Assembly: GCA_014873095.1 (NCBI GenBank) | Contig: CP050848.1 | Coordinates: 3,531,850 to 3,595,849 of the forward strand | Length of the DNA stretch: 64,000 nt | Direction: 5' to 3' | Origin: Planctomycetales bacterium ZRK34 | Lineage (GTDB): Bacteria > Planctomycetota > Phycisphaerae > Phycisphaerales > Zrk34 | Shown: one piece after another, positions 1 to 7,817 of the stretch | How the letters are laid out: each line of letters starts with the position of its first letter | How positions within the stretch are numbered: the first letter of the stretch is position 1 | Position numbers and translations under genes: made by a program | The notes under the pieces: generated by a model | The model's input: the letters and a program-made list of their open reading frames with translations, nothing else | Database searches by the model: none | Told to the model about the DNA's origin: nothing

Positions 1-501
1 CCCCGGAAGCACCACGCTCCGGGGGCGCGGCCGTATGACCTCGTGATCGGGGTCAACACGGCTGTCGAGTACTTCGCGTGCGACTGGTGGTCGTGTGCAG
101 ACGCCCACCGCTTCGAGGAGATCAAGCCGAACTGCATCAGGCGGCCGTCGCTGTTCATGCTCGCGCCAGAGCGCGACAAGCTCATGCGACGGTGCCCCGA
201 GCAGCTCGCCGAACATGACGTTGTGGGCTGGGACGAGATCTTCGCCAAGGTCGACGCCGACCCCAAGTGGCAGAATTGGTCCGCGCCGTCGGCGTTGGTG
301 CTCGCGCGTCACCTTGGAGCCAGGTCGATCGACTGCTACGGCGTCGACCTGGTCGGCGGCGTGGACTGCACCGGCAAGGCGTGTTGCCATCGCAATCCCG
401 GTCGCTGGGAACGTGAGGCTGAACTGTGGCAGACGATCGTCAACTGGCTGTGGTGTAAGTACCGAGTCCCCGTAGACAGGATCAACCCGTGTCGCGTGTA
501 G
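1..501 (+). CDS. MptE/DUF115-like phage protein, 5' end outside window
   Basis: The frame is open back to base 1 (residues read PYDLVIGVNTAVEYFACDWW), so the true start is left of the window and the GTG at 43 is probably internal. The string DLVIGVNTA followed by a later RSIDCYGVDLVGG resembles the Rossmann-like core of MptE/DUF115-type proteins that phages carry next to sugar-activating enzymes. The C-terminal third is rich in Trp and Cys. It overlaps the start of the cytidylyltransferase gene by 13 bases, which suggests translational coupling and a joint role in making or attaching a surface sugar. The family call is tentative; a phage protein of unknown function is the safe alternative. 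Confidence 0.6.
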   Translation, partial: PRKHHAPGARPYDLVIGVNTAVEYFACDWWSCADAHRFEEIKPNCIRRPSLFMLAPERDKLMRRCPEQLAEHDVVGWDEIFAKVDADPKWQNWSAPSALVLARHLGARSIDCYGVDLVGGVDCTGKACCHRNPGRWEREAELWQTIVNWLWCKYRVPVDRINPCRV

Positions 502-1172
502 GCGCCTTCATCCCGATCAAGAGTCGATCGAATCGCGTGACGTCGAAAAACTTTCGGCTGTTTCGCGGGCGTCCGCTGTATCAGTGGATCATCGACCACG
601 CGATTGCGTCCGGCGCCTTCGATGCTGTGCACGTCGATACCGACAGCGATCTGATCGCGCAGTACGCCACCGATGCCGGGGCGCTGCTGATTCACCGTCG
701 CCCCGAACTCGCCGCTGACGATGCCAATGGCAATGACCTGCTCGTGCACCATGGCCAGGTATGTCCGGATTTCGATTACTACTTCCAGCTCTTCGCCACG
801 GCGCCGACGCTGCGGTCTCAGACGATCCGCGACTGCGTGCGCCGCCTGGAGGGAGCGGTCGAGTGCGGGCAGCGCGGCCGTGACTCGATCTTCACCGCCA
901 CACGGGAATCCGGCTGGTACTGGTTCGGGGCCCAACCAGTGAATTTCCGGCCGGGGATTCTGCCCCGGTCGCAGGATGCCCCGGGTGTAATCAAAGAGAC
1001 CACGGGTCTTTACGGGATTACCCGCGCCGCCCTGACCAAATATTACTGCCGTATTGGGGCCCGGCCGATCGCTCACATCGTCTCCCCCGACGAGGCGGTC
1101 GACCTGGACACCGAGCGGGACTTTCAGGTCGGCGAAGTCCTGATGTTGGGGGCGGGGGAGAGGCAGCTATGA
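489..1172 (+). CDS. Cytidylyltransferase, CMP-NeuA/KdsB-like
   Basis: The 227-residue protein starts at GTG 489. Its N-terminus (IPIKSRSNRVTSKNFRLF, then RPLYQWIIDHA) matches the nucleotide-binding signature of acylneuraminate cytidylyltransferases, normally IPAR-GSKR-pgKN-..-gkPLi. A central FQLFATAPTLR corresponds to the conserved QPTSPLR strand. Such enzymes transfer CMP to an acidic sugar such as a sialic or pseudaminic acid. The usual first Arg/Gly-Gly positions are changed (KSRSN), so substrate and even activity are uncertain. In this prophage it sits between an MptE-like gene and head-tail genes, so virion or host-surface glycosylation is the likely setting. Confidence 0.75.
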   Translation: MSRVGAFIPIKSRSNRVTSKNFRLFRGRPLYQWIIDHAIASGAFDAVHVDTDSDLIAQYATDAGALLIHRRPELAADDANGNDLLVHHGQVCPDFDYYFQLFATAPTLRSQTIRDCVRRLEGAVECGQRGRDSIFTATRESGWYWFGAQPVNFRPGILPRSQDAPGVIKETTGLYGITRAALTKYYCRIGARPIAHIVSPDEAVDLDTERDFQVGEVLMLGAGERQL

Positions 1173-1504
1173 CGCTTGATCTTTCCATTGATGCCCCGGT
1201 GCTGTTGGCCGAGGACGGCGAGGGCGCCAAGTATCGCCGTGACGGCCATCCGGCGCGGCCGATCACGGTCGTCGTCCGTCGGATGCCGCCGCAGCCCGCC
1301 GCCGACGGCAAGCCGATGCGTGGCCGCGATGTGATGCACGTGCTGGTGCTCAACGACAATCAGACCGGCATTGCCAGCGATGAGATCGATCCCGGCCGGG
1401 ACAAACTCGAGATCGCCCCGCGCCCGGGCCTGCGTGCGGTCGTCAAGACGATCACGCAGATCGTCGGCGTCGACCGCGGCACGATGATCCTGGAGGTGCA
1501 GTGA
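1169..1504 (+). CDS. Phage structural protein, possible head-tail connector
   Basis: This 111-residue acidic protein starts at an ATGA overlap with the preceding stop and ends in a TGATG overlap with the minor tail protein gene. It has no motif I recognise; the strands MHVLVLNDNQTG and GTMILEVQ suggest a small beta-rich fold. Its position just before the minor tail protein Z-like gene is where head completion or connector proteins are encoded in siphophages, and that is the only basis for the call. Confidence 0.5.
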   Translation: MTLDLSIDAPVLLAEDGEGAKYRRDGHPARPITVVVRRMPPQPAADGKPMRGRDVMHVLVLNDNQTGIASDEIDPGRDKLEIAPRPGLRAVVKTITQIVGVDRGTMILEVQ

Positions 1505-2142
1505 TGGTCGCCTCCCGCAGACCGCCGATCGACCTGGTCTTCAAACCCGACTTCGGCGCGGTCCGCCGCGCCCAGGCTCTGCTGCAGGGGATCCCCAACG
1601 GCTACAAGAAAGCCGCCGGCGGCGCTGTCAACGACATCTCCAAAACGGTGCGTTCGCGCATCACCAAGCAAATCTCCAAGACGCTGGCGCTGAAGCAAAA
1701 GCACATCCGCGACAACGTGCGGATTTCACGTGCTGGCGCTGGTGATCACTTCACGCTGGATCGCCGCGTTCGCATCGTTGGCGCCCGTGAACCGCTGATT
1801 GAGTTCGGCGCTACGCAGAAGAAAAAAGGCGTGGGCTATCGCATTGAACGCGGCGGCAAACGATCGACGATTCCCGGTGCATTCATCGCTGAAATGCCGA
1901 CTGGCGGCCGTGCCGGCCAGGCTCTTGATTTCATCCGCACGGGGGAGAGTGGCCACGTCGGTGTCTTCAAGCGGCGCCGCAAGGATCGACTGCCGATTTC
2001 CGAACTCGACGGGCCGTCGATCCCCGCGGTGTACCAGCACCATGAAGAGATCGAGGCGGAAACCTTGAGCGACATCCCGGGCAAACTCAGCGATCGCATC
2101 GTCGCCCGTGCCGAGCTGCTGCTGAAAAGGAGTCTGAAATGA
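1504..2142 (+). CDS. Minor tail protein Z-like (GPZ family)
   Basis: This 212-residue, strongly basic protein resembles the prophage minor tail protein Z family: a helical N-terminus (PNGYKKAAGGAVNDISKTVRS) followed by a Lys/Arg-rich region and a beta segment (FIAEMPTGGRAG, HVGVFKRRRKDRLPI). Members act in tail completion or joining at the head-tail interface. The ATG at 1504 overlaps the upstream TGA and has TGGAGG 8 bases before it; the GTG at 1501 is an alternative in the same frame. It overlaps the next gene by 4 bases. Confidence 0.75.
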   Translation: MVASRRPPIDLVFKPDFGAVRRAQALLQGIPNGYKKAAGGAVNDISKTVRSRITKQISKTLALKQKHIRDNVRISRAGAGDHFTLDRRVRIVGAREPLIEFGATQKKKGVGYRIERGGKRSTIPGAFIAEMPTGGRAGQALDFIRTGESGHVGVFKRRRKDRLPISELDGPSIPAVYQHHEEIEAETLSDIPGKLSDRIVARAELLLKRSLK

Positions 2143-2795
2143 CCTTACGCGCCGAAAACGGCCTGATCTGCACGGGCGACGCGTCTTTCGACACGCCGTT
2201 CATTCACAACGCGCTAATCCTCGCCAACGCGGCGATCGACCGCTCCAAGCTCGCGCAGCGTGTCCTGGCCAAGTACCCAATTGATCTGACGTCGCTGCGG
2301 GTTCACGATGCCTTTCAGACGCCGCTGCCGGGAACGTCCGCCGCGGATGACCTGGGCCTGTACGGTGTGAGCGGCGACGGCGAGTTCGGCACCGCGCCGC
2401 CGCTCGTGAAGACGTACGACGTGAAGAGCGTCGGCGCGACGACGCTCTATGCCCGATTCCGCACGCACCTGCCTGACGACTACGAAGCGGGCCAGACGTT
2501 TCAGATCCGAATCGTCGCCGGCATGTCGGTCCTCGCGGACACCTCGGCCACACTTGATTTGGAAGCCTACAAGATCGCCGACGACGGCACGATCAGCGCC
2601 GACCTCTGCACGACCACGCCGGAGGACATCAACAACGCCACGCTCGCCGCGAAGGACTTCACGATCAATTCGAGCGGACTGGTCGCCGGCGACGAGTTCG
2701 ATATGCGCATCGCCGTGGCCGTCAACGACGCCGCCGGCGGCACCGCCGTGCGTGCGATCATCACCAAGATCATCCGCCTGGTCGATGCGAGGTAA
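2139..2795 (+). CDS. Phage structural protein, unknown, beta-rich
   Basis: This 218-residue protein starts at an ATGA overlap, with AAAAGGAG 8 bases upstream. The N-terminal 60 residues look helical (AIDRSKLAQRVLAKYPIDL). The rest has regularly spaced beta strands ending in VRAIITKIIRLVDAR, consistent with a jelly-roll type domain found in virion decoration or head-tail proteins. I do not recognise a named family. Its place between GPZ and the tail terminator-like gene argues for a structural role. Confidence 0.6.
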   Translation: MTLRAENGLICTGDASFDTPFIHNALILANAAIDRSKLAQRVLAKYPIDLTSLRVHDAFQTPLPGTSAADDLGLYGVSGDGEFGTAPPLVKTYDVKSVGATTLYARFRTHLPDDYEAGQTFQIRIVAGMSVLADTSATLDLEAYKIADDGTISADLCTTTPEDINNATLAAKDFTINSSGLVAGDEFDMRIAVAVNDAAGGTAVRAIITKIIRLVDAR

Positions 2796-2797
2796 CC

Positions 2798-3286
2798 GTG
2801 CCCACACCGATCAAAGAACAGATCGCCGCCCTGTTGCTGAGCACCGTCGCCGGCGTGACGGAGGCCAACGGCTACAACTACACGCTGAGCGCGATGCGCC
2901 CCACCCGTTACGGCAAGTTCAGCATCGAGGACAAGCTCGCCCTGGTGCAGCAGCTCGATCCTGAGGAGGACCCGGAAAACAGCGTCGCCGGCGACCCCGG
3001 CGCCAAGGCGTGGATTCAGCCATTCATTGTCGACGTCTTCGCCGTGCCGTCTGAAAAGTCGACCGACGCGATCGACACGCAGCTCAACGTGATGTGTGCC
3101 GACGTCGAAAAGGCCCTGATGGCAGCGCTGCCACCGTTCGGCACAGCCTTCGATGAGTTGGCCTTCAATGCGAGCATCGCGCCGCCGGAGTTCATGGCGA
3201 AGGCCGACGGTTCCTGTGAATGGGTCCGTGTCATCGTTGAGATCAGCTATCGCACCGACGAAACCGACCCCTATACCGCGAGATGA
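2798..3286 (+). CDS. Tail terminator/tail completion-like protein
   Basis: This 162-residue protein starts at GTG 2798, three bases after the previous stop. It sits directly before the tail tube gene, the usual place of the tail terminator in siphophages. Size and layout fit that family: a helical start (IKEQIAALLLSTVAGVTEA), a central strand (FIVDVFAVPSE) and a final strand pair (EWVRVIVEISYRTDE). The function is assigned mainly from synteny and the alpha-beta pattern. Confidence 0.6.
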   Translation: MPTPIKEQIAALLLSTVAGVTEANGYNYTLSAMRPTRYGKFSIEDKLALVQQLDPEEDPENSVAGDPGAKAWIQPFIVDVFAVPSEKSTDAIDTQLNVMCADVEKALMAALPPFGTAFDELAFNASIAPPEFMAKADGSCEWVRVIVEISYRTDETDPYTAR

Positions 3287-3298
3287 GGAGGGCGAGAT

Positions 3299-4201
3299 AT
3301 GCCCCTGAATAGACGTCGATCCATCGTGGCGGCCAAGATTGAATCCGCCGTCGGCACGCCCGAGACCCTCGCAGCGGCCGACGCGGCGTGGAACGCCTAC
3401 AACGCGGAGATGACGCCCGACATCACCACCAACAAGCGCGAGGGGCAGGGCTCGTTCAGCCAGCTTGTGGCGGTGCCGGCCGGCCGCATGGCTCGCATGA
3501 CCTTCGAAACCGACCTGTACGTCTCGGCCGCCTGGGCGTCGACTCTGTTGCCGGCGTGCGGTTTTACGGGCACCTCCGGCGGCGTGTGGACGCCCAGCAG
3601 TGATTCAAGCGATTGGTCGACCATCACCCTCGGACGATGGATCGAAGGCAAGCTGTTCACCATGGCCGGCTGCATGGGCACGTTCAGTCTGGTGTACAAC
3701 AGCGGCCAGGCGACGCGCGTCCGCTGGGAGTTCATGGGTGTGTGGCAGGGTCCCAGCGACACGGCCATGATCGCTCCGAGTTACCCGCTCGGCGCTTCGG
3801 CCGCTCCGCGCTTCGCCGGCGCGACGCTGACCTACGGCGGCAGTGCCGTCTGGAAGCTGTCCACGATGACCGTCGCGATCAACAACGAGGTGGTTGTGCA
3901 GGAGGATCCCGTCGCGGCCGCGGCCTACTACCGCGGCTGGATCACCGGTCGCAACGCCGAGGTCACGCTCGATCCCGAAGAAGTCCTGGTCGCCTCGCAC
4001 GATGCCCACGGCATCTGGGTCGCGCAGACCGAGGCGGCCCTCGTCGCCACGTATGCGTCGACGCTCTCTCTGCAGGTGCCCAAGCTGCAGTACATCAACG
4101 TGCAGCCAGGCAATCGCAAGGAGGTCAGCGTTCACCAGCTCACCTGCCAGTGCAACCGCAATGTCGCGGCCGGCGACGATGAACTCAGCCTGACGATCTG
4201 A
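3299..4201 (+). CDS. Phage tail tube protein
   Basis: The 300-residue protein begins after a strong AGGAGGG site. Its start (RRSIVAAKIESAVGTPETL) is the typical opening of tail tube proteins, which begin with a strand and the phrase K-E-x-x-x-G-T-x. Two similar beta halves follow (FETDLYVS, then NAEVTLDPEEVLVA), as expected for a duplicated tube fold. It lies immediately before the tail assembly chaperone pair, the conserved gene order in long-tailed phages. It would polymerise into the tail shaft. Confidence 0.8.
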   Translation: MPLNRRRSIVAAKIESAVGTPETLAAADAAWNAYNAEMTPDITTNKREGQGSFSQLVAVPAGRMARMTFETDLYVSAAWASTLLPACGFTGTSGGVWTPSSDSSDWSTITLGRWIEGKLFTMAGCMGTFSLVYNSGQATRVRWEFMGVWQGPSDTAMIAPSYPLGASAAPRFAGATLTYGGSAVWKLSTMTVAINNEVVVQEDPVAAAAYYRGWITGRNAEVTLDPEEVLVASHDAHGIWVAQTEAALVATYASTLSLQVPKLQYINVQPGNRKEVSVHQLTCQCNRNVAAGDDELSLTI

Positions 4202-4223
4202 TCCCCGCCCGTCCATGGGCCAT

Positions 4224-4237
4224 ATTACGGAGGTAAT
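4224..4237. promoter_or_regulatory. Palindrome ATTAC-GGAG-GTAAT, copy 1
   Basis: This is one of four exact ATTAC-N4-GTAAT sites in the prophage. Here the half-sites cover the Shine-Dalgarno sequence and the first candidate ATG (4236) of the next gene, so a bound protein or an RNA hairpin would affect expression of that gene. Confidence 0.5.
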
Positions 4238-4238
4238 G

Positions 4239-4466
4239 ATGCTCGACGATAAGACCAAGGCGGCGATCCGAGCCCGGCATGGCGGTCTGCAAAATGCGGA
4301 CGATTACCAGCTCCAGCAGATCTACGACGCCATGACGCCGCAGGCCCGCGCGGCATTGCTCGAGCCTGTCCCGGCCCCGAAGCAGAAGCGGGCCCCCGGC
4401 CCCCCGGAAAGCCCCGGAACCCAAGGAAAGGATGCCCCGAATGATTCACCCGAATCAGACGTTTGA
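4239..4466 (+). CDS. Small phage protein between tail tube and chaperone
   Basis: The start ATG 4239 is 5 bases after GGAGG; ATG 4236 is too close to the site and ATG 4215 lacks one. The 75-residue product begins MLDDKTKAAIRARHGGLQNA, has a helical first half and a Pro/Lys-rich tail. It overlaps the start of the chaperone gene. No family is recognised. An ATTAC-N4-GTAAT palindrome overlaps its ribosome binding site. Confidence 0.6.
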   Translation: MLDDKTKAAIRARHGGLQNADDYQLQQIYDAMTPQARAALLEPVPAPKQKRAPGPPESPGTQGKDAPNDSPESDV

Positions 4467-4917
4467 TTTGAAGCCGTTGGAGGAACAGCCCGACGCGGTG
4501 TTGACTTTTCAATGCCGCACCGTCGCCTACTGGATCCACTTCGCCCAGCGTGTCGAGGCGGCTCGAAAGCAGCACCCGAAGATTCTCGACTACGTCGCCG
4601 CCGTCGCCGCCTTGATCGATGAGCCGCTGGTCGGCTGGTCGGGCTTCGAGGTCGAGTATGCCCCAGGCAAGGGCGTGGCCGAGGTCCTGACGATGCTGCC
4701 GGTGATGGACGTCTCCGACGAGCTGTCCACCGCACAGGCACTGTCGGAGATTGCCCGAAAAAAATCGTTGCGGCAGTCGCGCTCCGATGCGGAAAGCTCT
4801 GCCGCGACTGCTCAGCCGGACACTGCCGACAGGAACTGCCCGTCGAGTTCGACTGCCCTGAGTGCGGCAACCGGCCCGGGGGATGTCGAGCCTGCGGCGG
4901 CACCGGATTCTGGGTGA
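4432..4917 (+). CDS. Tail assembly chaperone, zero-frame product (gpG-like)
   Basis: Position between tail tube and tape measure is diagnostic for the tail assembly chaperone. The first 111 codons encode a helical acidic protein (TVAYWIHFAQRVEAARKQHP, then LIDEPLVGWSGFEVEY). At codons CGA AAA AAA (4756-4764) lies a slippery A-AAA-AAA heptamer. Ribosomes that do not slip continue to 4917 and add a low-complexity Ser/Ala/Pro tail, which overlaps the -1 frame. Start ATG 4432 follows AAGGAAAGG; ATG 4441 is a possible alternative. Confidence 0.8.
   Translation: MPRMIHPNQTFDLKPLEEQPDAVLTFQCRTVAYWIHFAQRVEAARKQHPKILDYVAAVAALIDEPLVGWSGFEVEYAPGKGVAEVLTMLPVMDVSDELSTAQALSEIARKKSLRQSRSDAESSAATAQPDTADRNCPSSSTALSAATGPGDVEPAAAPDSG
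4758..4811 (+). promoter_or_regulatory. Programmed -1 frameshift signal
   Basis: Slippery heptamer A-AAA-AAA lies at 4758-4764 in the zero frame CGA AAA AAA. An 8-base spacer (4765-4772) follows, then a perfect 9-bp stem: GCAGTCGCG at 4773-4781 pairs with CGCGACTGC at 4803-4811 across a 21-base loop. Heptamer, spacing and downstream stem all match the known -1 frameshift architecture. Confidence 0.85.
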
Positions 4918-5099
4918 TCGGTTCGTGTCCGCAGAAACTCCTGGACGCGGACACACGCTGGGTCCTGCGGCTCGTCGAGTTCGCCGAGCGCGGGGCCTTC
5001 CCCGTCGCCGGTGGCGTGATGGATCAGTCGCCGGGATTCCTGGCGGTGATGGAACTGGTGCGATCGGAGAAACGCAGCTACGGGCTGGATGAGGACTGA
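4764..5099 (+). CDS. Tail assembly chaperone, -1 frame extension (gpT-like, zinc ribbon)
   Basis: After slipping at 4764 the reading continues as KKIVAAVALRCGKLC and so on to the stop at 5097-5099, giving a fusion of about 222 residues with the upstream frame. The extension is clearly coding: it holds ordered Cys pairs (CGKLCRDC, then DCPECGN and CRACGGTGFW), which resemble zinc ribbons, followed by a helical part ending KRSYGLDED. The stop overlaps the tape measure ATG. A GTG at 4914 could start a short 61-residue product alone, but that would cut off the zinc ribbon. Confidence 0.8.
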   Translation: MVAAVALRCGKLCRDCSAGHCRQELPVEFDCPECGNRPGGCRACGGTGFWVIGSCPQKLLDADTRWVLRLVEFAERGAFPVAGGVMDQSPGFLAVMELVRSEKRSYGLDED

Positions 5100-6316
5100 T
5101 GGGCAAGTACCAGAGCAGCGTGGAGATCGTCATTGCGGCCCGTGACCGGGCCAGCAAGGTGATCGACTCGGTCGGGCAGCGCTTCCAGCGGTTCGGTAAG
5201 CAGCTCTCCGGGCTCGAATCTTCCAACCAAGTCCTCGGTGCCTTGGTCGGCGGCGGCGCCCTCGCCGGCGTGGATCAGCTCGGCCGAAAGCTGGCCGGGG
5301 CTGTCGATCAGACCTTTGAACTGGTTGATGCGTGGAACGAGGGCAAACTCTCCGGCAGTGAGTTTTTCTCGGAGATGGCCAAAGGGACGCCGGTGGTCGG
5401 CGGCTTCATCGAAGCCGGCATGAACCTTCGGGCCTGGCTGGACGGCAGCAAGGCCGCGCTCGATGAAGCCAATAAAGCAATTCAGGAGAACATCAAGTGG
5501 CATAAGGAACTCGACGCCAGGCGAAAGGTGATCGAGGCCTCGCAGGCGCGGTCCTCCCAACTGGAGCGGGAGATCGTGCTGCTCCGCACCGAAGGTGATC
5601 AGACCAAAGCCCTGATTCAGATCGAGTGGGAGCGGCAAGAAGCGCTGAAGAAAATCGAGCAGGAACGTCGGAAGCTGAAGACCAACGACGTCGCCGGCGA
5701 GGCCGTGCTCGATCGCCAGGCTGAACTCGTCAATGAGCGGGCCCGCCAGCAGACCACCGAGGCAATGGCCGGCTTCCGTGATGCCAACCAGCGGCAGGCG
5801 CAGGCCGATGCCGACGCGGAAGCCAACCAGCGCCGCCAGGCGGATGCCATCCGCCGGCAGAATGAAGAGCTGCGTTTGCGCAACCAGGGCAACGATGCCG
5901 CGGCGGACGTGCTGGCGATCACGAACCAGTATGCGGCTGCAATCGAGCAGGCGACCAAAGACGGCAACGACCCGCTGGTCCAGGCTCTGGAAGAACAAAA
6001 GCGTCTGCGACTCGAGGAACTGGGCCGGGACCAGGCCCGGGCCGCTGACAACTTGAACAATCAGATCGACAAGGGGCTGGACGATTTCTTCAAGGACGTC
6101 GACCACGCCCGCCAGGGCCGCGATCGCGGCCCGCAGATCCTCGAGGCCCGCTTCCTCGGGTCCGTGCCACAGCAGCAGGAGACGGCCGTCGCGGACACTG
6201 CACGCCACACCGGACGCACGGCCGAGAGCATGAAGCTGGCTACCGAATATCTGCGGCGCCTGCTGGACAAGCCCGATCCCGAGCCGGTGCAGATCGTCAT
6301 GGGGAGGTTGAACTGA
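5099..6316 (+). CDS. Tape measure protein (short)
   Basis: The 405-residue protein is mostly long alpha helix: heptad-rich Glu/Arg/Gln segments run from about residue 115 to 330, after a hydrophobic Gly/Ala patch (VLGALVGGGALAGVDQLG, about 45-62). N-terminal IVIAARDRASKVIDSVG is typical of tape measure proteins. These set tail length and later line the DNA channel. At 405 residues it is short, which predicts a short tail. It starts in the stop of the chaperone frame and ends in the start of the next tail gene. Confidence 0.8.
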   Translation: MGKYQSSVEIVIAARDRASKVIDSVGQRFQRFGKQLSGLESSNQVLGALVGGGALAGVDQLGRKLAGAVDQTFELVDAWNEGKLSGSEFFSEMAKGTPVVGGFIEAGMNLRAWLDGSKAALDEANKAIQENIKWHKELDARRKVIEASQARSSQLEREIVLLRTEGDQTKALIQIEWERQEALKKIEQERRKLKTNDVAGEAVLDRQAELVNERARQQTTEAMAGFRDANQRQAQADADAEANQRRQADAIRRQNEELRLRNQGNDAAADVLAITNQYAAAIEQATKDGNDPLVQALEEQKRLRLEELGRDQARAADNLNNQIDKGLDDFFKDVDHARQGRDRGPQILEARFLGSVPQQQETAVADTARHTGRTAESMKLATEYLRRLLDKPDPEPVQIVMGRLN

Positions 6317-7149
6317 TGGCTGCCGGCAACGTCGTCAAAGTCATCCCGCTATGGTCCAAGCCGACCGCCACGCTCACGCGCTCGGGCGGGCGGGCGGTCA
6401 TGGCTTACGAGGTGTCGTTCGACAAGATCAGCGAAGCCAATGCGATCGCCGCGCTGACCGCCAACGACGGCACCACGCGCATCCCGGTCATCGGCGAAGT
6501 GCTCTCCGGTACGAATTTCGTCTGCGAAAACGTTGGCCCCACGCAGCCTCGCAGCGGCAATCTGCATGTGGTGCCCGTGACTTTCATCGGCGAATCGACC
6601 GACACCGAGGGCAACGTGTTTCTCGATCGGCGCTGGTCGGGGGTGCGTACCGTTGAACCGGTCGACCGCGACGTCAATGGTAACCTGATCAAGGACACCG
6701 CCGGCCAGCCGCTGGATCCGCCGATGCAGTTTGAATTCATCGACCGGGTACTGACCATCTCGCGCGTCGAATCCAACTGGGACGATTCACGACTTGACTA
6801 CATCGACACAGTCTGCTCGCACCCGTTTTACAGCCGCGCCGCCGGCACGCCTCGGATGATGGACATCGTCGCCAACGAGATCACTTCCACCGTGGCTGAG
6901 GTGACCTACAAGATTCAGTTTCGCAAGGGCATTCCGGTGCAGCCTGACGGCAGTGGCGGACCCGCCAAGGCCTGGTACAAGCGCCGCCTCAACGCCGGCT
7001 TTAAGGCCGCCGATGGTACCGTGTTCGAGCAAATCACCAAGCTCGATATCAATGGCAACAAACTGGCCGACGGCTCGGACTACTCGGAGGTCTGGTTGGA
7101 AGTTCAGCAATTCGACAGCTTGCCATGGGTGTCGCTGGGATTGGAGTGA
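6316..7149 (+). CDS. Distal tail/baseplate protein, unknown
   Basis: This 277-residue protein follows GGGGAGG and starts in the preceding stop. It is beta-rich; a segment of about residues 75-110 (HVVPVTFIGESTDTEGNVFL) and a C-terminal stretch with ITKLDINGNKLADGSDYSE look like extended strands and turns. It lies just after the tape measure gene where distal tail proteins are encoded. No named family is recognised from sequence alone. Confidence 0.6.
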   Translation: MAAGNVVKVIPLWSKPTATLTRSGGRAVMAYEVSFDKISEANAIAALTANDGTTRIPVIGEVLSGTNFVCENVGPTQPRSGNLHVVPVTFIGESTDTEGNVFLDRRWSGVRTVEPVDRDVNGNLIKDTAGQPLDPPMQFEFIDRVLTISRVESNWDDSRLDYIDTVCSHPFYSRAAGTPRMMDIVANEITSTVAEVTYKIQFRKGIPVQPDGSGGPAKAWYKRRLNAGFKAADGTVFEQITKLDINGNKLADGSDYSEVWLEVQQFDSLPWVSLGLE

Positions 7150-7151
7150 TC

Positions 7152-7817
7152 ATGCCTCAGGATGATCGACCTGTCGCGTTTGGCCAGCATGATGCTGGCC
7201 GCATTGGCGAGTCGGTTCTATGGACCGAGCGATTTGGCCGTGACCGTGATAGCAACGCCAAGCGTGACCGTCACCTGCCGCGTGCGCGTGTGGTTCGTCT
7301 GATCGGCGAGCCGGAAACTAAACGCTACAACTTCCGAGAGCAGCGCACAGCGTCAGACGGTGTCAGTTGGGAAGATCGGCCTGGTGGCATTGCATCAGTT
7401 CAAACATCGGGCATGGACAACGTCAATCAAACGTGTGTAGCGATCCACCTTCAGACAGGACTCCCGACAAGCGCATCAGATGGTGCTGTCGGCCTTCTTC
7501 TTGAGGTGTACACATATACCGGCGATCGAGAATACGTGTTCGTCGGGCCCATGATCGGAACCGTTTTCGCTGTCAACCTCACCGAAGACGGCGGCAGTGA
7601 CGGTGATGAATCCACGCAGGCGAGCTACACCTACACGGCCAAGTCGCTCGACGATGCATTCACATTCGGAACCGTCCTGACCCCGAAGAAGCAGCGGCCA
7701 TCAGTCGGCACCGTGACCAGCGGTGACGGTTTGGTTGGACTTGGCTACTACGACGACGACGGCGACTTTCAACTGTACGACGCCAACGAGGTCAAGACAT
7801 GGGAGGTCTGCTCATGA
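7152..7817 (+). CDS. Phage tail-associated protein, unknown
   Basis: Starting at ATG 7152, two bases after the upstream stop and with TTGGAG in range, the product is about 221 residues. It is hydrophilic at the N-terminus (RIGESVLWTERFGRDRDS) and beta-rich in the middle (LLLEVYTYTGDREYVFVGPM). The repeated Asp/Gly turns near the end (LGYYDDDGDFQLYDANE) resemble receptor-binding or fibre-type tail proteins. Its stop overlaps the next start as ATGA. Confidence 0.55.
   Translation: MPQDDRPVAFGQHDAGRIGESVLWTERFGRDRDSNAKRDRHLPRARVVRLIGEPETKRYNFREQRTASDGVSWEDRPGGIASVQTSGMDNVNQTCVAIHLQTGLPTSASDGAVGLLLEVYTYTGDREYVFVGPMIGTVFAVNLTEDGGSDGDESTQASYTYTAKSLDDAFTFGTVLTPKKQRPSVGTVTSGDGLVGLGYYDDDGDFQLYDANEVKTWEVCS

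Noticed and set aside
4914..5099. Separate 61-residue gene starting at GTG 4914
   Set aside because: The same frame is clearly coding upstream (CPEC, CRAC pairs), so it is better seen as the frameshift extension of the chaperone.
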